Origin: an uncultured Bacilli bacterium
Lineage (GTDB): Bacteria; Bacillota_I; Bacilli_A; RF39; UBA660
Length of the DNA: 7,474 nucleotides
Direction of reading: 5' to 3'
Assembly: GCA_947591175.1 (NCBI GenBank)
Contig: CANQDB010000063.1
Location: 1-7,474 of the forward strand
The position numbers and the translations under genes were made by a program. The number at the start of each line of letters is the position of its first letter. The stretch's first letter is position 1. The notes beneath the pieces were generated by a model that saw nothing but the letters and a program-made list of their open reading frames with translations, made no database searches and was not told the DNA's origin. Positions 1 to 6,050 of the stretch are shown piece by piece.

Positions 1-626
1 TGCCGAAAGAAAAAGTTGATTTGTATAAATATGAAAAAGAATTATGGAATGAAGGAATTAATTATATTGCCGGTGTTGACGAAGTAGGGCGAGGTCCTTT
101 AATAGGTCCAGTCGTGACAGCTTGTGTCATTCTGCCAAAAGATTTTGTTTTAGCAGGTTTAACCGATTCTAAACAGTTATCGGAAAAGAAACGTGAACAG
201 TTTTATACTTATATTAAAGAACATGCTCTAGCAATTGGAATAGGTATTAAGAATGAGAAAGTGATAGACGATGTAAATATCTACGAAGCCACCAAACTAG
301 CGATGTACGAAGCAATTACCAAATGTCCAATTACTCCCGAACACGTTTTAATCGATGCGATGAAACTAGAAAAACTAACGATGCCTTCAACTTCAATTAT
401 CAAAGGAGATGCTAAAAGTATTTCGATTGCCGCAGCTTCCGTCATTGCCAAAGTGACAAGGGATCATATGATGTACGAATTAGATAAAGAGTATCCTCTT
501 TATGGCTTTGCTAAACACAAAGGTTATCCTACGAAACAACATTTGGAGGCTATACAAAAATATGGTATTTTAGAATTCCATCGGAAAAGTTTTGGCCCTG
601 TCAAAGAAAATCTTTTAAAAAAATAA
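1..626 (+). CDS. rnhB: Ribonuclease HII (5' end at or beyond window edge)
   Basis: RNase HII cuts the RNA strand of RNA-DNA hybrids and nicks DNA 5' of single misincorporated ribonucleotides, starting ribonucleotide excision repair in the cytoplasm. Counting from a possible TTG at 21, the motif GVDEVGRGPLIGPVV holds the metal-binding pair D20/E21 and the GRG loop (23-25) that senses the ribonucleotide 2'-OH. D112 in LIDAM is the third carboxylate. K128-G129-D130, the AAASVIAKVTRD helix (137-148) and the KGY tyrosine Y169 are also in place. The protein ends in the usual HRKSFGPV block and stops with TAA at 624-626. The frame is open to base 3 (P-K-E-K-V-D before the TTG), and bases 1-2 (tg) could be the end of an ATG, so the TTG is probably not the true start and I extend the feature to the edge. 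If that ATG exists, the protein would lack the roughly 70-residue N-terminal extension of the B. subtilis enzyme. The family assignment is secure; only the start is uncertain. Confidence 0.96.
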   Translation, partial: PKEKVDLYKYEKELWNEGINYIAGVDEVGRGPLIGPVVTACVILPKDFVLAGLTDSKQLSEKKREQFYTYIKEHALAIGIGIKNEKVIDDVNIYEATKLAMYEAITKCPITPEHVLIDAMKLEKLTMPSTSIIKGDAKSISIAAASVIAKVTRDHMMYELDKEYPLYGFAKHKGYPTKQHLEAIQKYGILEFHRKSFGPVKENLLKK

Positions 627-679
627 GTAAAATAATTAATAACTTACTATAATATAGATAGAAGGAAAAATAAAAAGCG

Positions 680-709
680 TTGACAAAGTAATTCTTCCTA
701 GTGTATAAA
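680..709 (+). promoter_or_regulatory. Sigma-A-type promoter for topA
   Basis: A perfect -35 box TTGACA (680-685) is followed after 18 bp by TATAAA (704-709), a 5/6 match to the -10 consensus. Transcription should start near 716, giving a leader of about 18 nt that still includes the ribosome-binding site. I see no convincing terminator between rnhB and this promoter, so read-through from rnhB is also possible. Confidence 0.75.
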
Positions 710-718
710 TGAAAAAGA

Positions 719-724
719 AAAGGA
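719..724 (+). promoter_or_regulatory. Ribosome-binding site deciding the topA start
   Basis: AAAGGA lies 9 nt before the ATG at 734 but only 3 nt before the in-frame GTG at 728. The ATG is therefore the better start. This also gives an N-terminus (MENNLVIVESP) with the catalytic-site glutamate at residue 9, as in E. coli TopA. Confidence 0.7.
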
Positions 725-733
725 CGTGTGAAA

Positions 734-2761
734 ATGGAGAACAATCTAGTTATTGTCGAATCCCCAAGTAAAAGTAAAACCATCGAAAAGTATTTAGGAA
801 AAGGCTTTAAAGTAGTATCGAGTAAAGGGCATATAAGAGATCTCTCGACTAAAGGTAAATTTGGTCTAGGCGTCGACGTCGATAAAAACTTCGAACCAGA
901 TTACACCTTTATTAGTGGCAAGACAAAATTAGTTCAAGATTTAAAGAAAGCTGCTAAAGCGGCCGACAAAGTTTATCTTGCAACCGACCCCGACCGCGAA
1001 GGAGAAGCAATTTCTTGGCATCTAAAAGAGGCTTTGAATATCAAAGACAACAAGTACGAACGAGTTCTTTTCCACGAAATTACGAAGGATAAAGTAATCG
1101 ATGCCTTCAATCATCCACGGAAAATCGACGATAATTTAGTACGTTCTCAAGAGACAAGACGTATTTTGGATAGAATTATTGGTTTCCGCTTGAGTCGTCT
1201 CATGCAAAGTAAAACAGGTGGTAAGAGTGCAGGACGTGTCCAAAGTGTCGCTTTAAAACTAATCGTCGATCGGGAAAGGGAAATAGAGGCCTTTCAAAAA
1301 GAAGAGTACTGGACAATTACCGCAAATTTTCCTGATTTTGAAGCCGAACTTTTTGCTTACAATAATAAAAAGTTAGAAATAAAAAACGAAGAAGAGGCTA
1401 ATGATATTAAGGCACGTCTTGGTAATGGCTTTACAGTTTCAGGAATCGAATCCAAGTTAAAGACTAGAAAAGCAAGACCACCTTTTATTACTTCCACTCT
1501 ACAACAAGAAGCCTCTAATAAATTAGGTTTTCCGGCTAAAAAAACGATGATGCTTGCTCAAAAATTATACGAAGGAATCGATCTTGGAAGCGAAACAACT
1601 GGATTAATTACCTATATGCGTACAGATTCGATTAGACTTTCAGATGAATTTGTAGGAAGTACCTTCCACTATATCGAAGATAATTTTGGTAAAGAGTATA
1701 TCGGTTATGCTAAGACTAGTAAAAAGACAGAAAACGTGCAAGACGCCCACGAAGCTATTAGACCTACTAGTATTTTAAGAACACCTAGTAAAGTTAAGAC
1801 TTATCTAACAAGTGATGAATACAAATTATATTCTCTTATTTATGCAAGAGCCCTTGCTTCCTTAATGAAAGATGCCAAATATAATCAGACGACTGTCATT
1901 TTAGATAACAATAACTATAACTTTAAAGCGAGTGGTCAAGTGGGTGTATTCGATGGCTACAGTAAAGTTTATGCTCAGTACGAAACGATCGATGAGACAC
2001 CTCTTCCTGATCTAAAAGAGAAAAGTGTTCTTACAACTGATGAAATCACCGCTAAACAACATTTCACTTCGCCACCAAGTCGCTATACCGAAGCCAAGTT
2101 AATCAAAGAATTAGAAGAACTTGGAATTGGTCGCCCTTCGACTTATGCGACTATTATCGACACCATTAAAAAACGTGGCTATGTAAGTATGGAAGAAAAG
2201 AAATTTGTACCGACCGAAATGGGGGTCACGACGACCGATAAATTACAGGAATCATTCGACCATATTATAAATGTCGAATATACGGCAAAGATGGAAAATG
2301 ACTTAGATGAAATAGCCGATGGTAAAGAAGATTCCCTTAAAGTTTTACATGAATTCTACGACGAATTTGAACCGATGGTCGAGAAGGCTTTTGGGTCAAT
2401 GCAAAAAGTTGCTCCTAAAGAAACAGGTGAACTTTGTCCAGAATGCGGTAGTCCTTTAGTAATTCGTAAAGGTAAATTCGGAGAGTTCGTAGCTTGTAGT
2501 AATTATCCAACTTGTAAATATATCAAAAAAGAAACTAAAGAAGTTAAAGTGATAACTACTTGTCCTCTATGTAAAGGCAACATCATCGAAAAGAAAACTC
2601 GTAAAGGTAAAATCTTCTATGGATGTGATCACTATCCTAAATGTAAATTTGCAACTTGGGATTTGCCAACAGGGGAGCTATGCCCTGAATGCAATAGTCC
2701 ACTAGTTGAGAAAAAAGGTCAAATTAAATGTAGTAGTTGTGACTATACCAAAGAATCCTAG
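734..2761 (+). CDS. topA: DNA topoisomerase I (type IA)
   Basis: This cytoplasmic enzyme relaxes negatively supercoiled DNA by cutting one strand through a 5'-phosphotyrosine link and passing the other strand, so opposing gyrase and limiting R-loops behind RNA polymerase. From the ATG it has 675 residues, a normal length for the family. The N-terminal TOPRIM domain carries E9 in VIVESP and the Mg-binding D85-x-D87-x-E89 in TDPDREGEA. KSAGRVQSVAL (164-174) is the conserved DNA-binding block. The catalytic tyrosine is Y294 in GLITYMRTDS (TAT at 1613-1615). The C-terminus has three complete four-cysteine zinc ribbons: C568/C571/C588/C594, C610/C613/C631/C637 and C650/C653/C666/C669. A GTG at 728 would add two residues but is poorly placed for the ribosome-binding site. 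The gene has its own promoter, and its TAG stop forms the loop of a terminator hairpin. The dprA gene that usually precedes topA in Bacilli is absent here. Confidence 0.98.
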   Translation: MENNLVIVESPSKSKTIEKYLGKGFKVVSSKGHIRDLSTKGKFGLGVDVDKNFEPDYTFISGKTKLVQDLKKAAKAADKVYLATDPDREGEAISWHLKEALNIKDNKYERVLFHEITKDKVIDAFNHPRKIDDNLVRSQETRRILDRIIGFRLSRLMQSKTGGKSAGRVQSVALKLIVDREREIEAFQKEEYWTITANFPDFEAELFAYNNKKLEIKNEEEANDIKARLGNGFTVSGIESKLKTRKARPPFITSTLQQEASNKLGFPAKKTMMLAQKLYEGIDLGSETTGLITYMRTDSIRLSDEFVGSTFHYIEDNFGKEYIGYAKTSKKTENVQDAHEAIRPTSILRTPSKVKTYLTSDEYKLYSLIYARALASLMKDAKYNQTTVILDNNNYNFKASGQVGVFDGYSKVYAQYETIDETPLPDLKEKSVLTTDEITAKQHFTSPPSRYTEAKLIKELEELGIGRPSTYATIIDTIKKRGYVSMEEKKFVPTEMGVTTTDKLQESFDHIINVEYTAKMENDLDEIADGKEDSLKVLHEFYDEFEPMVEKAFGSMQKVAPKETGELCPECGSPLVIRKGKFGEFVACSNYPTCKYIKKETKEVKVITTCPLCKGNIIEKKTRKGKIFYGCDHYPKCKFATWDLPTGELCPECNSPLVEKKGQIKCSSCDYTKES

Positions 2762-2772
2762 GGATTCTTTTT
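2750..2772 (+). terminator. Intrinsic terminator with the topA stop codon as its loop
   Basis: AAAGAATCC (2750-2758) pairs perfectly with GGATTCTTT (2762-2770), leaving the three-base loop TAG (2759-2761), which is the topA stop codon. The T-run covers 2768-2772, so the lower stem also supplies the A-tract and U-tract. The stem has only three G-C pairs, so termination may be partial. A separate promoter follows at 2807. Confidence 0.6.
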
Positions 2773-2806
2773 CGGTGTCAAGTGATTAAAATAAACCTCT
2801 AAATTC

Positions 2807-2836
2807 TTGATGGAGGGTTGATTTTCATATTATAAT
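2807..2836 (+). promoter_or_regulatory. Promoter for the unknown gene and xerC
   Basis: TTGATG (2807-2812, 4/6 to the -35 consensus) and a perfect TATAAT (2831-2836) are separated by 18 bp. The expected start, near 2843, falls at the edge of the ribosome-binding site and would give a leader of only about 15 nt. The imperfect inverted repeat CCTC (2796-2799) / GAGG (2813-2816) flanks the -35 box; it could be chance. Confidence 0.65.
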
Positions 2837-2843
2837 GATAATA

Positions 2844-2852
2844 AGAAGGTGA
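2844..2852 (+). promoter_or_regulatory. Ribosome-binding site deciding the start at 2858
   Basis: AAGAAGGTG, with the following A, contains AGGTGA (2847-2852), placed 5 nt before the ATG at 2858. The in-frame GTG at 2849 lies within this ribosome-binding site and so is unlikely to be the start. Confidence 0.75.
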
Positions 2853-2857
2853 AATAT

Positions 2858-3787
2858 ATGGCAAATGGCAGGCACCAACTAATATTTAAAAATGGTAAAT
2901 ATGAAATTCCTTTACCTTTATTAGATGAACAAAATCACGCTAAAGGAGGACTTGCCCATCTATCAGATTGGGATTCTTTCACGATGCGTTTTAGTTCTCC
3001 CCAAGAACTGATGGATACGTATCGAGCTTTAGGTTATATCAAAGGTCACGAAGGTGAGTTTTATCTTTGTACTAAACCCTCTAAAAATCAAAGAAAACCA
3101 CTTCAATTAGAAGTAGCCTATGAAGACGATTACCTTCTTTTACATGCTCTTATAAAAGGTGAAAACAATATTCGTAAGACAGATCCCTTTGTCAATCGCT
3201 TTTTAAATAACTTTATTAAAGACTTGGAACATTCGAATGGCAGAATCATAACTGAAATCTTGCATCCTGTTCAAAAGGATAGTGAACGTAATACTTATAT
3301 CGATTCGTTTATTAGAGAACGCATTCAAGATTTTCTCTATAATTTTGCCCCACTTCAAGCTCCTGATGGTTACTCAGAACAAAAAGAGATACTAGCAAAT
3401 AAAGAATATTTGGGAGAACGCTTGAAAAAACACTTATCAGATAACTACAAGAGATTTAGAGGAGTCTATTTTTTCTATCGTGACTACGAAAAAAAATATC
3501 CATATCATTCGATTTCTTTTAATCAACTTCAAGATGATTTAAGAAACGAACACACCTTGTCGCTTGCTCCTTACGAATTGCTAAAACAATTACCTATAGA
3601 AGAGGATCCAGACCGTAATCCATACTTTAATAAAGATGATTTCGATCGTCCAGAAACACCCATTCCCGAAGGACTTATATCCCATGTTTATCAAAAACAA
3701 CTACCGCGTCCTAAGGGAAGAAAAGCAACTGATCCAAATCAATTAAGTATGGAAGATTACTTAGCAAAGAGGGATAATCTTGAGTAA
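2858..3787 (+). CDS. Hypothetical protein between topA and xerC
   Basis: I do not recognise this family. The ATG at 2858 gives 309 residues; a GTG at 2849 would add three but lies in the ribosome-binding site. There is no signal peptide, membrane segment, nucleotide-binding loop or metal-binding cysteine cluster (one cysteine, residue 71), so it is probably a soluble cytoplasmic protein. Residues 1-110 look like a mixed alpha/beta part (DWDSFTMRF at 37-45, then a short helix, then strands). Residues 110-235 look mostly helical and include an aromatic stretch, GVYFFYRDYEKKYPYHS (202-218). From about 247 the protein is rich in proline and acidic residues and probably flexible, ending in QLSMEDYL near the C-terminus. 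Composition and codon use resemble the neighbours, with no sign of decay or recent transfer. It has its own promoter, and its last 8 bp overlap xerC, so the two are co-expressed. In many Bacilli this slot is held by trmFO, but nothing here resembles that flavoprotein. A role in chromosome upkeep would be inference from position only. Confidence 0.85.
   Translation: MANGRHQLIFKNGKYEIPLPLLDEQNHAKGGLAHLSDWDSFTMRFSSPQELMDTYRALGYIKGHEGEFYLCTKPSKNQRKPLQLEVAYEDDYLLLHALIKGENNIRKTDPFVNRFLNNFIKDLEHSNGRIITEILHPVQKDSERNTYIDSFIRERIQDFLYNFAPLQAPDGYSEQKEILANKEYLGERLKKHLSDNYKRFRGVYFFYRDYEKKYPYHSISFNQLQDDLRNEHTLSLAPYELLKQLPIEEDPDRNPYFNKDDFDRPETPIPEGLISHVYQKQLPRPKGRKATDPNQLSMEDYLAKRDNLE
3768..3773 (+). promoter_or_regulatory. 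Ribosome-binding site deciding the xerC TTG start
   Basis: AGAGGG is centred around 3769-3773, inside the upstream coding region, with 6 nt between it and the TTG at 3780. It supports the non-ATG start and indicates translational coupling, because the upstream gene stops at 3785-3787, just past this TTG. Confidence 0.65.
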
Positions 3788-4682
3788 AGTATTAGAGGAA
3801 TTTCCTCTTTATTTAGAGTATTTGTCGTACCAAAAGAACTACTCAGATAAGACAGTTTTAAATTACGAAAAAGATTTAGAAAATTACGAAGCCTATCTTG
3901 TTAAAGAAAAAATAAACTATAAGAAAATAACTTATCAAGAAGCCCGTAATTATCGCATGTATCTATCTATAGAAATGCATCTTTCATCTAGTAGTGTTTC
4001 TCGTCATATCAGTTCCCTAAGAAGTTTTTATAACTACTTAGTGCGGGAAGAAAAAATCGATAAAAATGTCTTTTCACTTCTCAAGATGCCAAAAAAAGAA
4101 AAAAAGTTACCGAAGTTTTTCTACTATAATGAAATCGAAGACTTAATTAATGCTAGTCGTGGCGATAGTCCTAAAGAAATAAGAAATGCACTTATTTTAG
4201 AGATGCTTTACGGAACAGGACTTCGTGTTTCGGAATTAGTTTCTATAAAACTAGAAGATATCTCTTTTGGTGAACGTAAGATTCGTATTTTAGGAAAAGG
4301 TAATAAAGAACGAATTGCTTATTACAATGTGAAAGTCGAAGAGAAACTTAAACGTTATCTGAAGGAAAGTAGGCCTTACTTCTTAAAAGAGAAAACTTCT
4401 ACCTATTTATTTGTCAATCACTTAGGAGGCAAGTTATCTGTTAGAAGTGTCCAAAACTTTTTAGATGAACTGATAGCCAAAACCGCTCTTCAAAAGAATA
4501 TTAGTCCCCATATGTTAAGACATAGTTTTGCCACTCACTTGTTAAATGAAGGATGCGATTTATTATCCGTCCAACAACTATTAGGCCACGAAAGTTTATC
4601 AGCAACAGGTATATATACCCATGTTACGAATGATCGCTTAAAAGACATTTATTTAAAGAGTCACCCTAGGGCTCATAAATAA
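3780..4682 (+). CDS. xerC: Tyrosine recombinase XerC (CodV-like)
   Basis: Site-specific tyrosine recombinase of 300 residues, the usual Xer length. With XerD it resolves chromosome dimers at dif near the division septum. The N-terminal SAM-like core-binding domain (about 1-105) includes SSSSVSRHISSLRSFYNYL. The C-terminal catalytic domain has the full active set: R149 in GTGLRVSEL, K173 in LGKGNKER, H244 and R247 in SPHMLRHSFATHLL, H270 in LLGHESLS and the nucleophile Y279 in IYTHV. It ends in the typical Xer HPRA tail. The start is TTG, backed by AGAGGG 6 nt upstream; it overlaps the preceding gene by 8 bp. XerC and XerD are hard to tell apart by sequence, but the position downstream of topA matches codV/xerC of Bacilli. 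There is no sign of an integrase or mobile element. The stop codon is within a terminator stem. Confidence 0.93.
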   Translation: MSKVLEEFPLYLEYLSYQKNYSDKTVLNYEKDLENYEAYLVKEKINYKKITYQEARNYRMYLSIEMHLSSSSVSRHISSLRSFYNYLVREEKIDKNVFSLLKMPKKEKKLPKFFYYNEIEDLINASRGDSPKEIRNALILEMLYGTGLRVSELVSIKLEDISFGERKIRILGKGNKERIAYYNVKVEEKLKRYLKESRPYFLKEKTSTYLFVNHLGGKLSVRSVQNFLDELIAKTALQKNISPHMLRHSFATHLLNEGCDLLSVQQLLGHESLSATGIYTHVTNDRLKDIYLKSHPRAHK

Positions 4683-4694
4683 GTGTCTTTTTTT
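4641..4694 (+). terminator. Long stem-loop terminator overlapping the xerC end
   Basis: A 15-bp stem pairs 4641-4655 (starting AAAGACATTT) with 4676-4690 (ending GTGTCTTT); the only imperfection is a T-G wobble (4648 with 4683). The 20-nt loop can pair further through GAG (4658-4660) and CTC (4672-4674). It is followed by a run of seven T (4688-4694). The left arm is xerC coding sequence and the right arm holds the xerC TAA stop (4680-4682). Confidence 0.75.
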
Positions 4695-4712
4695 GTAAAG
4701 TGCCTTTATTTT

Positions 4713-4742
4713 TTGGTAACACTTTGTTACACTCATTATAGT
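4713..4742 (+). promoter_or_regulatory. Possible tdk promoter with repeat cluster
   Basis: TTGGTA (4713-4718, 4/6) and TATAGT (4737-4742, 5/6) are 18 bp apart. Between them is the inverted repeat GTAACA-CTT-TGTTAC (4716-4730), overlapping a second, CACT (4730-4733) / AGTG (4740-4743). The expected transcript start near 4749 would leave about 6 nt before the tdk ATG and remove most of the ribosome-binding site. Either the promoter is elsewhere or these sequences are only an operator. The assignment is weak, but a unit starting at tdk needs some promoter after the xerC terminator. Confidence 0.35.
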
Positions 4743-4752
4743 GGGGTGAGGG
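4743..4752 (+). promoter_or_regulatory. Ribosome-binding site deciding the tdk start
   Basis: The G-rich stretch GGGGTGAGGG ends 2 nt before the ATG at 4755, and its GGGGTGA part (4743-4749) sits 5 nt before it. It supports this ATG over the in-frame GTG codons at 4683 and 4746. The GTG at 4683 directly follows the xerC stop and would add a 24-residue leader absent from thymidine kinases. Confidence 0.7.
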
Positions 4753-4754
4753 AA

Positions 4755-5348
4755 ATGTCTAAACTAAAATTTTATTATGGATCGATGAATTGTGGTAAGT
4801 CGACCTTATTATTACAAAGAATCCACAATTATGAGTCACGCGGTATGAAAATAGGTTTGTTCAAGCCGGCCATCGACACTAAAGGTGATAGAGAAGTCGT
4901 ATCACGTCTTGGAATTTCTCGTGAAGTTGATGATTTATTGACGGCAGACACTAATTTTTATAAGTTAGTTAGAAATAAATACAGTGGTTGTTCGTGTCTC
5001 TTTATCGATGAAGCCCAATTCTTGCAAAGAGAACAAGTGGATGAGGCTTTACAAGTAGCCTGTCAATTCGATTTACCAGTCGAGTGTTACGGTCTAAGAA
5101 CAGACTTTCGTACGGAGAGTTTCCCCGGTAGCAGAAGACTTTTAGAAGTAGCAGACGAATTAAGAGAACTAGAGACAAGATGTGATTGTGGCCGTAAAGC
5201 TACTCTTGTTGGACGCTTTAAAAATGGCGTAATGGCTTTAGATGGTGCCCAAGTTGAAATTGATAATCAGGAAGAGATAAAATATATCTCGTATTGTCCA
5301 AAATGTTACTTTAAACAAAAGCTAAAGGCTCGTCAAAAACTAGACTAA
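4755..5348 (+). CDS. tdk: Thymidine kinase (type II, TK1-like)
   Basis: Cytoplasmic salvage enzyme that phosphorylates thymidine (and deoxyuridine) with ATP to make dTMP for dTTP synthesis. It has 197 residues from the ATG, normal for this family. The Walker A loop is G9-SMNCGK-S16; the Walker B segment LFIDEAQF (82-89) gives D85 and the catalytic base E86. YGLRTDFR (112-119) is the conserved block before the lasso loop. A zinc site is formed by C143-x-C145 and C181-x2-C184. The motifs DEAQFL, YGLRTDFR and CDCGRKA match the E. coli Tdk subgroup more closely than the B. subtilis one (which I recall as DEVQFF and AGLDMDFR). Reading from the upstream GTG at 4683 would add a hydrophobic stretch, but this lies over the xerC terminator and is unlikely to be translated. 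The gene is 22 bp from the next, with no terminator between them, so they are probably one operon. Confidence 0.96.
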   Translation: MSKLKFYYGSMNCGKSTLLLQRIHNYESRGMKIGLFKPAIDTKGDREVVSRLGISREVDDLLTADTNFYKLVRNKYSGCSCLFIDEAQFLQREQVDEALQVACQFDLPVECYGLRTDFRTESFPGSRRLLEVADELRELETRCDCGRKATLVGRFKNGVMALDGAQVEIDNQEEIKYISYCPKCYFKQKLKARQKLD

Positions 5349-5350
5349 AA

Positions 5351-5367
5351 AACTTCGAGGAAGTGTT
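5351..5367 (+). promoter_or_regulatory. Ribosome-binding site in a small hairpin, tdk-membrane gene junction
   Basis: GAGGAAG (5357-5363) precedes the GTG at 5371 by 7 nt and supports that start. ACTTC (5352-5356) can pair with GAAGT (5360-5364) around the loop GAG, and a bulged G5365 would allow two more A-T pairs. The stem covers most of the ribosome-binding site, so it might lower translation of the second gene unless tdk ribosomes open it. The stem is short and may be chance. Confidence 0.4.
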
Positions 5368-5370
5368 AAC

Positions 5371-6018
5371 GTGAAATATCAAGAATTAGTTAATGAGATT
5401 GCTCTTCGAGATAAGGCTATTAAAGATATCGATGAACAGATTGTTCTTTGCCAAGCTGAAATAGAGTCGACAAGTATTCATGTTTCAAAACTTTTAAAAG
5501 AAAAAAATAAGTTGCAAGAAGAACTTTTGGAATATCAAAAACATAAGAAAAATACGCATCTTTTTGATTTTAGTTTCCTAGGTATGCTAGCTATTGATAT
5601 TGCTACTCTTGTTTTCTTTATTACTTGTTCGCACAAAGAAACTGGTGCTCTTGGTAGTACCTTTGAATTAGTTATGACAAGCCTTCCTTTTATAGTAGGT
5701 GTTTTAGGTACTGCCTTTTTAATTAAAGGGACATTAAAAAGTCGCAAATATGTTAAAGACAAAGATCATGATTTTGAAGAAATAGTGAAACGCAAACAAA
5801 AAAGAAACGACAAAGAACAAGAAGTAACACTAAAGTTCTTAAAAAAGTTAGAGACCAATAACAAAGATTTACGAACTAAAAAGGTTAAAGCCATAAACTA
5901 TAAAAGTGCTCTCGAAAAGAGTTTTATCAAAGCGTATCAAGAAGTTGAAACTGAAGAAATGCGTAGGCTCGATTTTCCTGTTGAACAAGAAATACCTAAA
6001 GTGCTAGTTAAAAAATAA
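5371..6018 (+). CDS. Hypothetical coiled-coil protein with two membrane segments
   Basis: I do not recognise this family. The protein has 215 residues, starting at a GTG 7 nt after GAGGAAG. Residues 1-60 are a charged helical region with heptad-like hydrophobic spacing (I20, I24, I31, V38, L41, L48, L52), probably a coiled coil. Two hydrophobic segments follow, at about 67-86 (FSFLGMLAIDIATLVFFITC) and about 100-119 (LVMTSLPFIVGVLGTAFLIK), joined by a short loop of about 13 residues. A second, very basic helical region (about 120-200) completes the chain. Both charged ends are Lys-rich next to the membrane, so both should face the cytoplasm with only the short loop outside. There is no signal peptide or catalytic motif. 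It is the second gene of the unit with tdk, 22 bp downstream, and is followed by a terminator. A scaffold or membrane-organising role is possible from the shape alone; a link to thymidine salvage is not implied by any motif. Confidence 0.85.
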   Translation: MKYQELVNEIALRDKAIKDIDEQIVLCQAEIESTSIHVSKLLKEKNKLQEELLEYQKHKKNTHLFDFSFLGMLAIDIATLVFFITCSHKETGALGSTFELVMTSLPFIVGVLGTAFLIKGTLKSRKYVKDKDHDFEEIVKRKQKRNDKEQEVTLKFLKKLETNNKDLRTKKVKAINYKSALEKSFIKAYQEVETEEMRRLDFPVEQEIPKVLVKK

Positions 6019-6050
6019 ATAAATACAAGTCAATAAGTGTAAAGTAAAAG

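Noticed and set aside
648..653. Perfect TATAAT between rnhB and topA as a second promoter
   Set aside because: There is no -35-like hexamer at a workable distance, and such hexamers are common in A-T rich gaps.
3780..4682. The tyrosine recombinase as part of an integrated mobile element
   Set aside because: The length, the HPRA tail and the position after topA fit housekeeping XerC. No attachment-site repeats, excisionase or cargo genes flank it.
4683..4754. Upstream GTG start for tdk adding 24 hydrophobic residues that could look like a signal or membrane segment
   Set aside because: It begins directly at the xerC stop and lies over the terminator stem and T-run. A better ribosome-binding site and the family N-terminus place the start at 4755.
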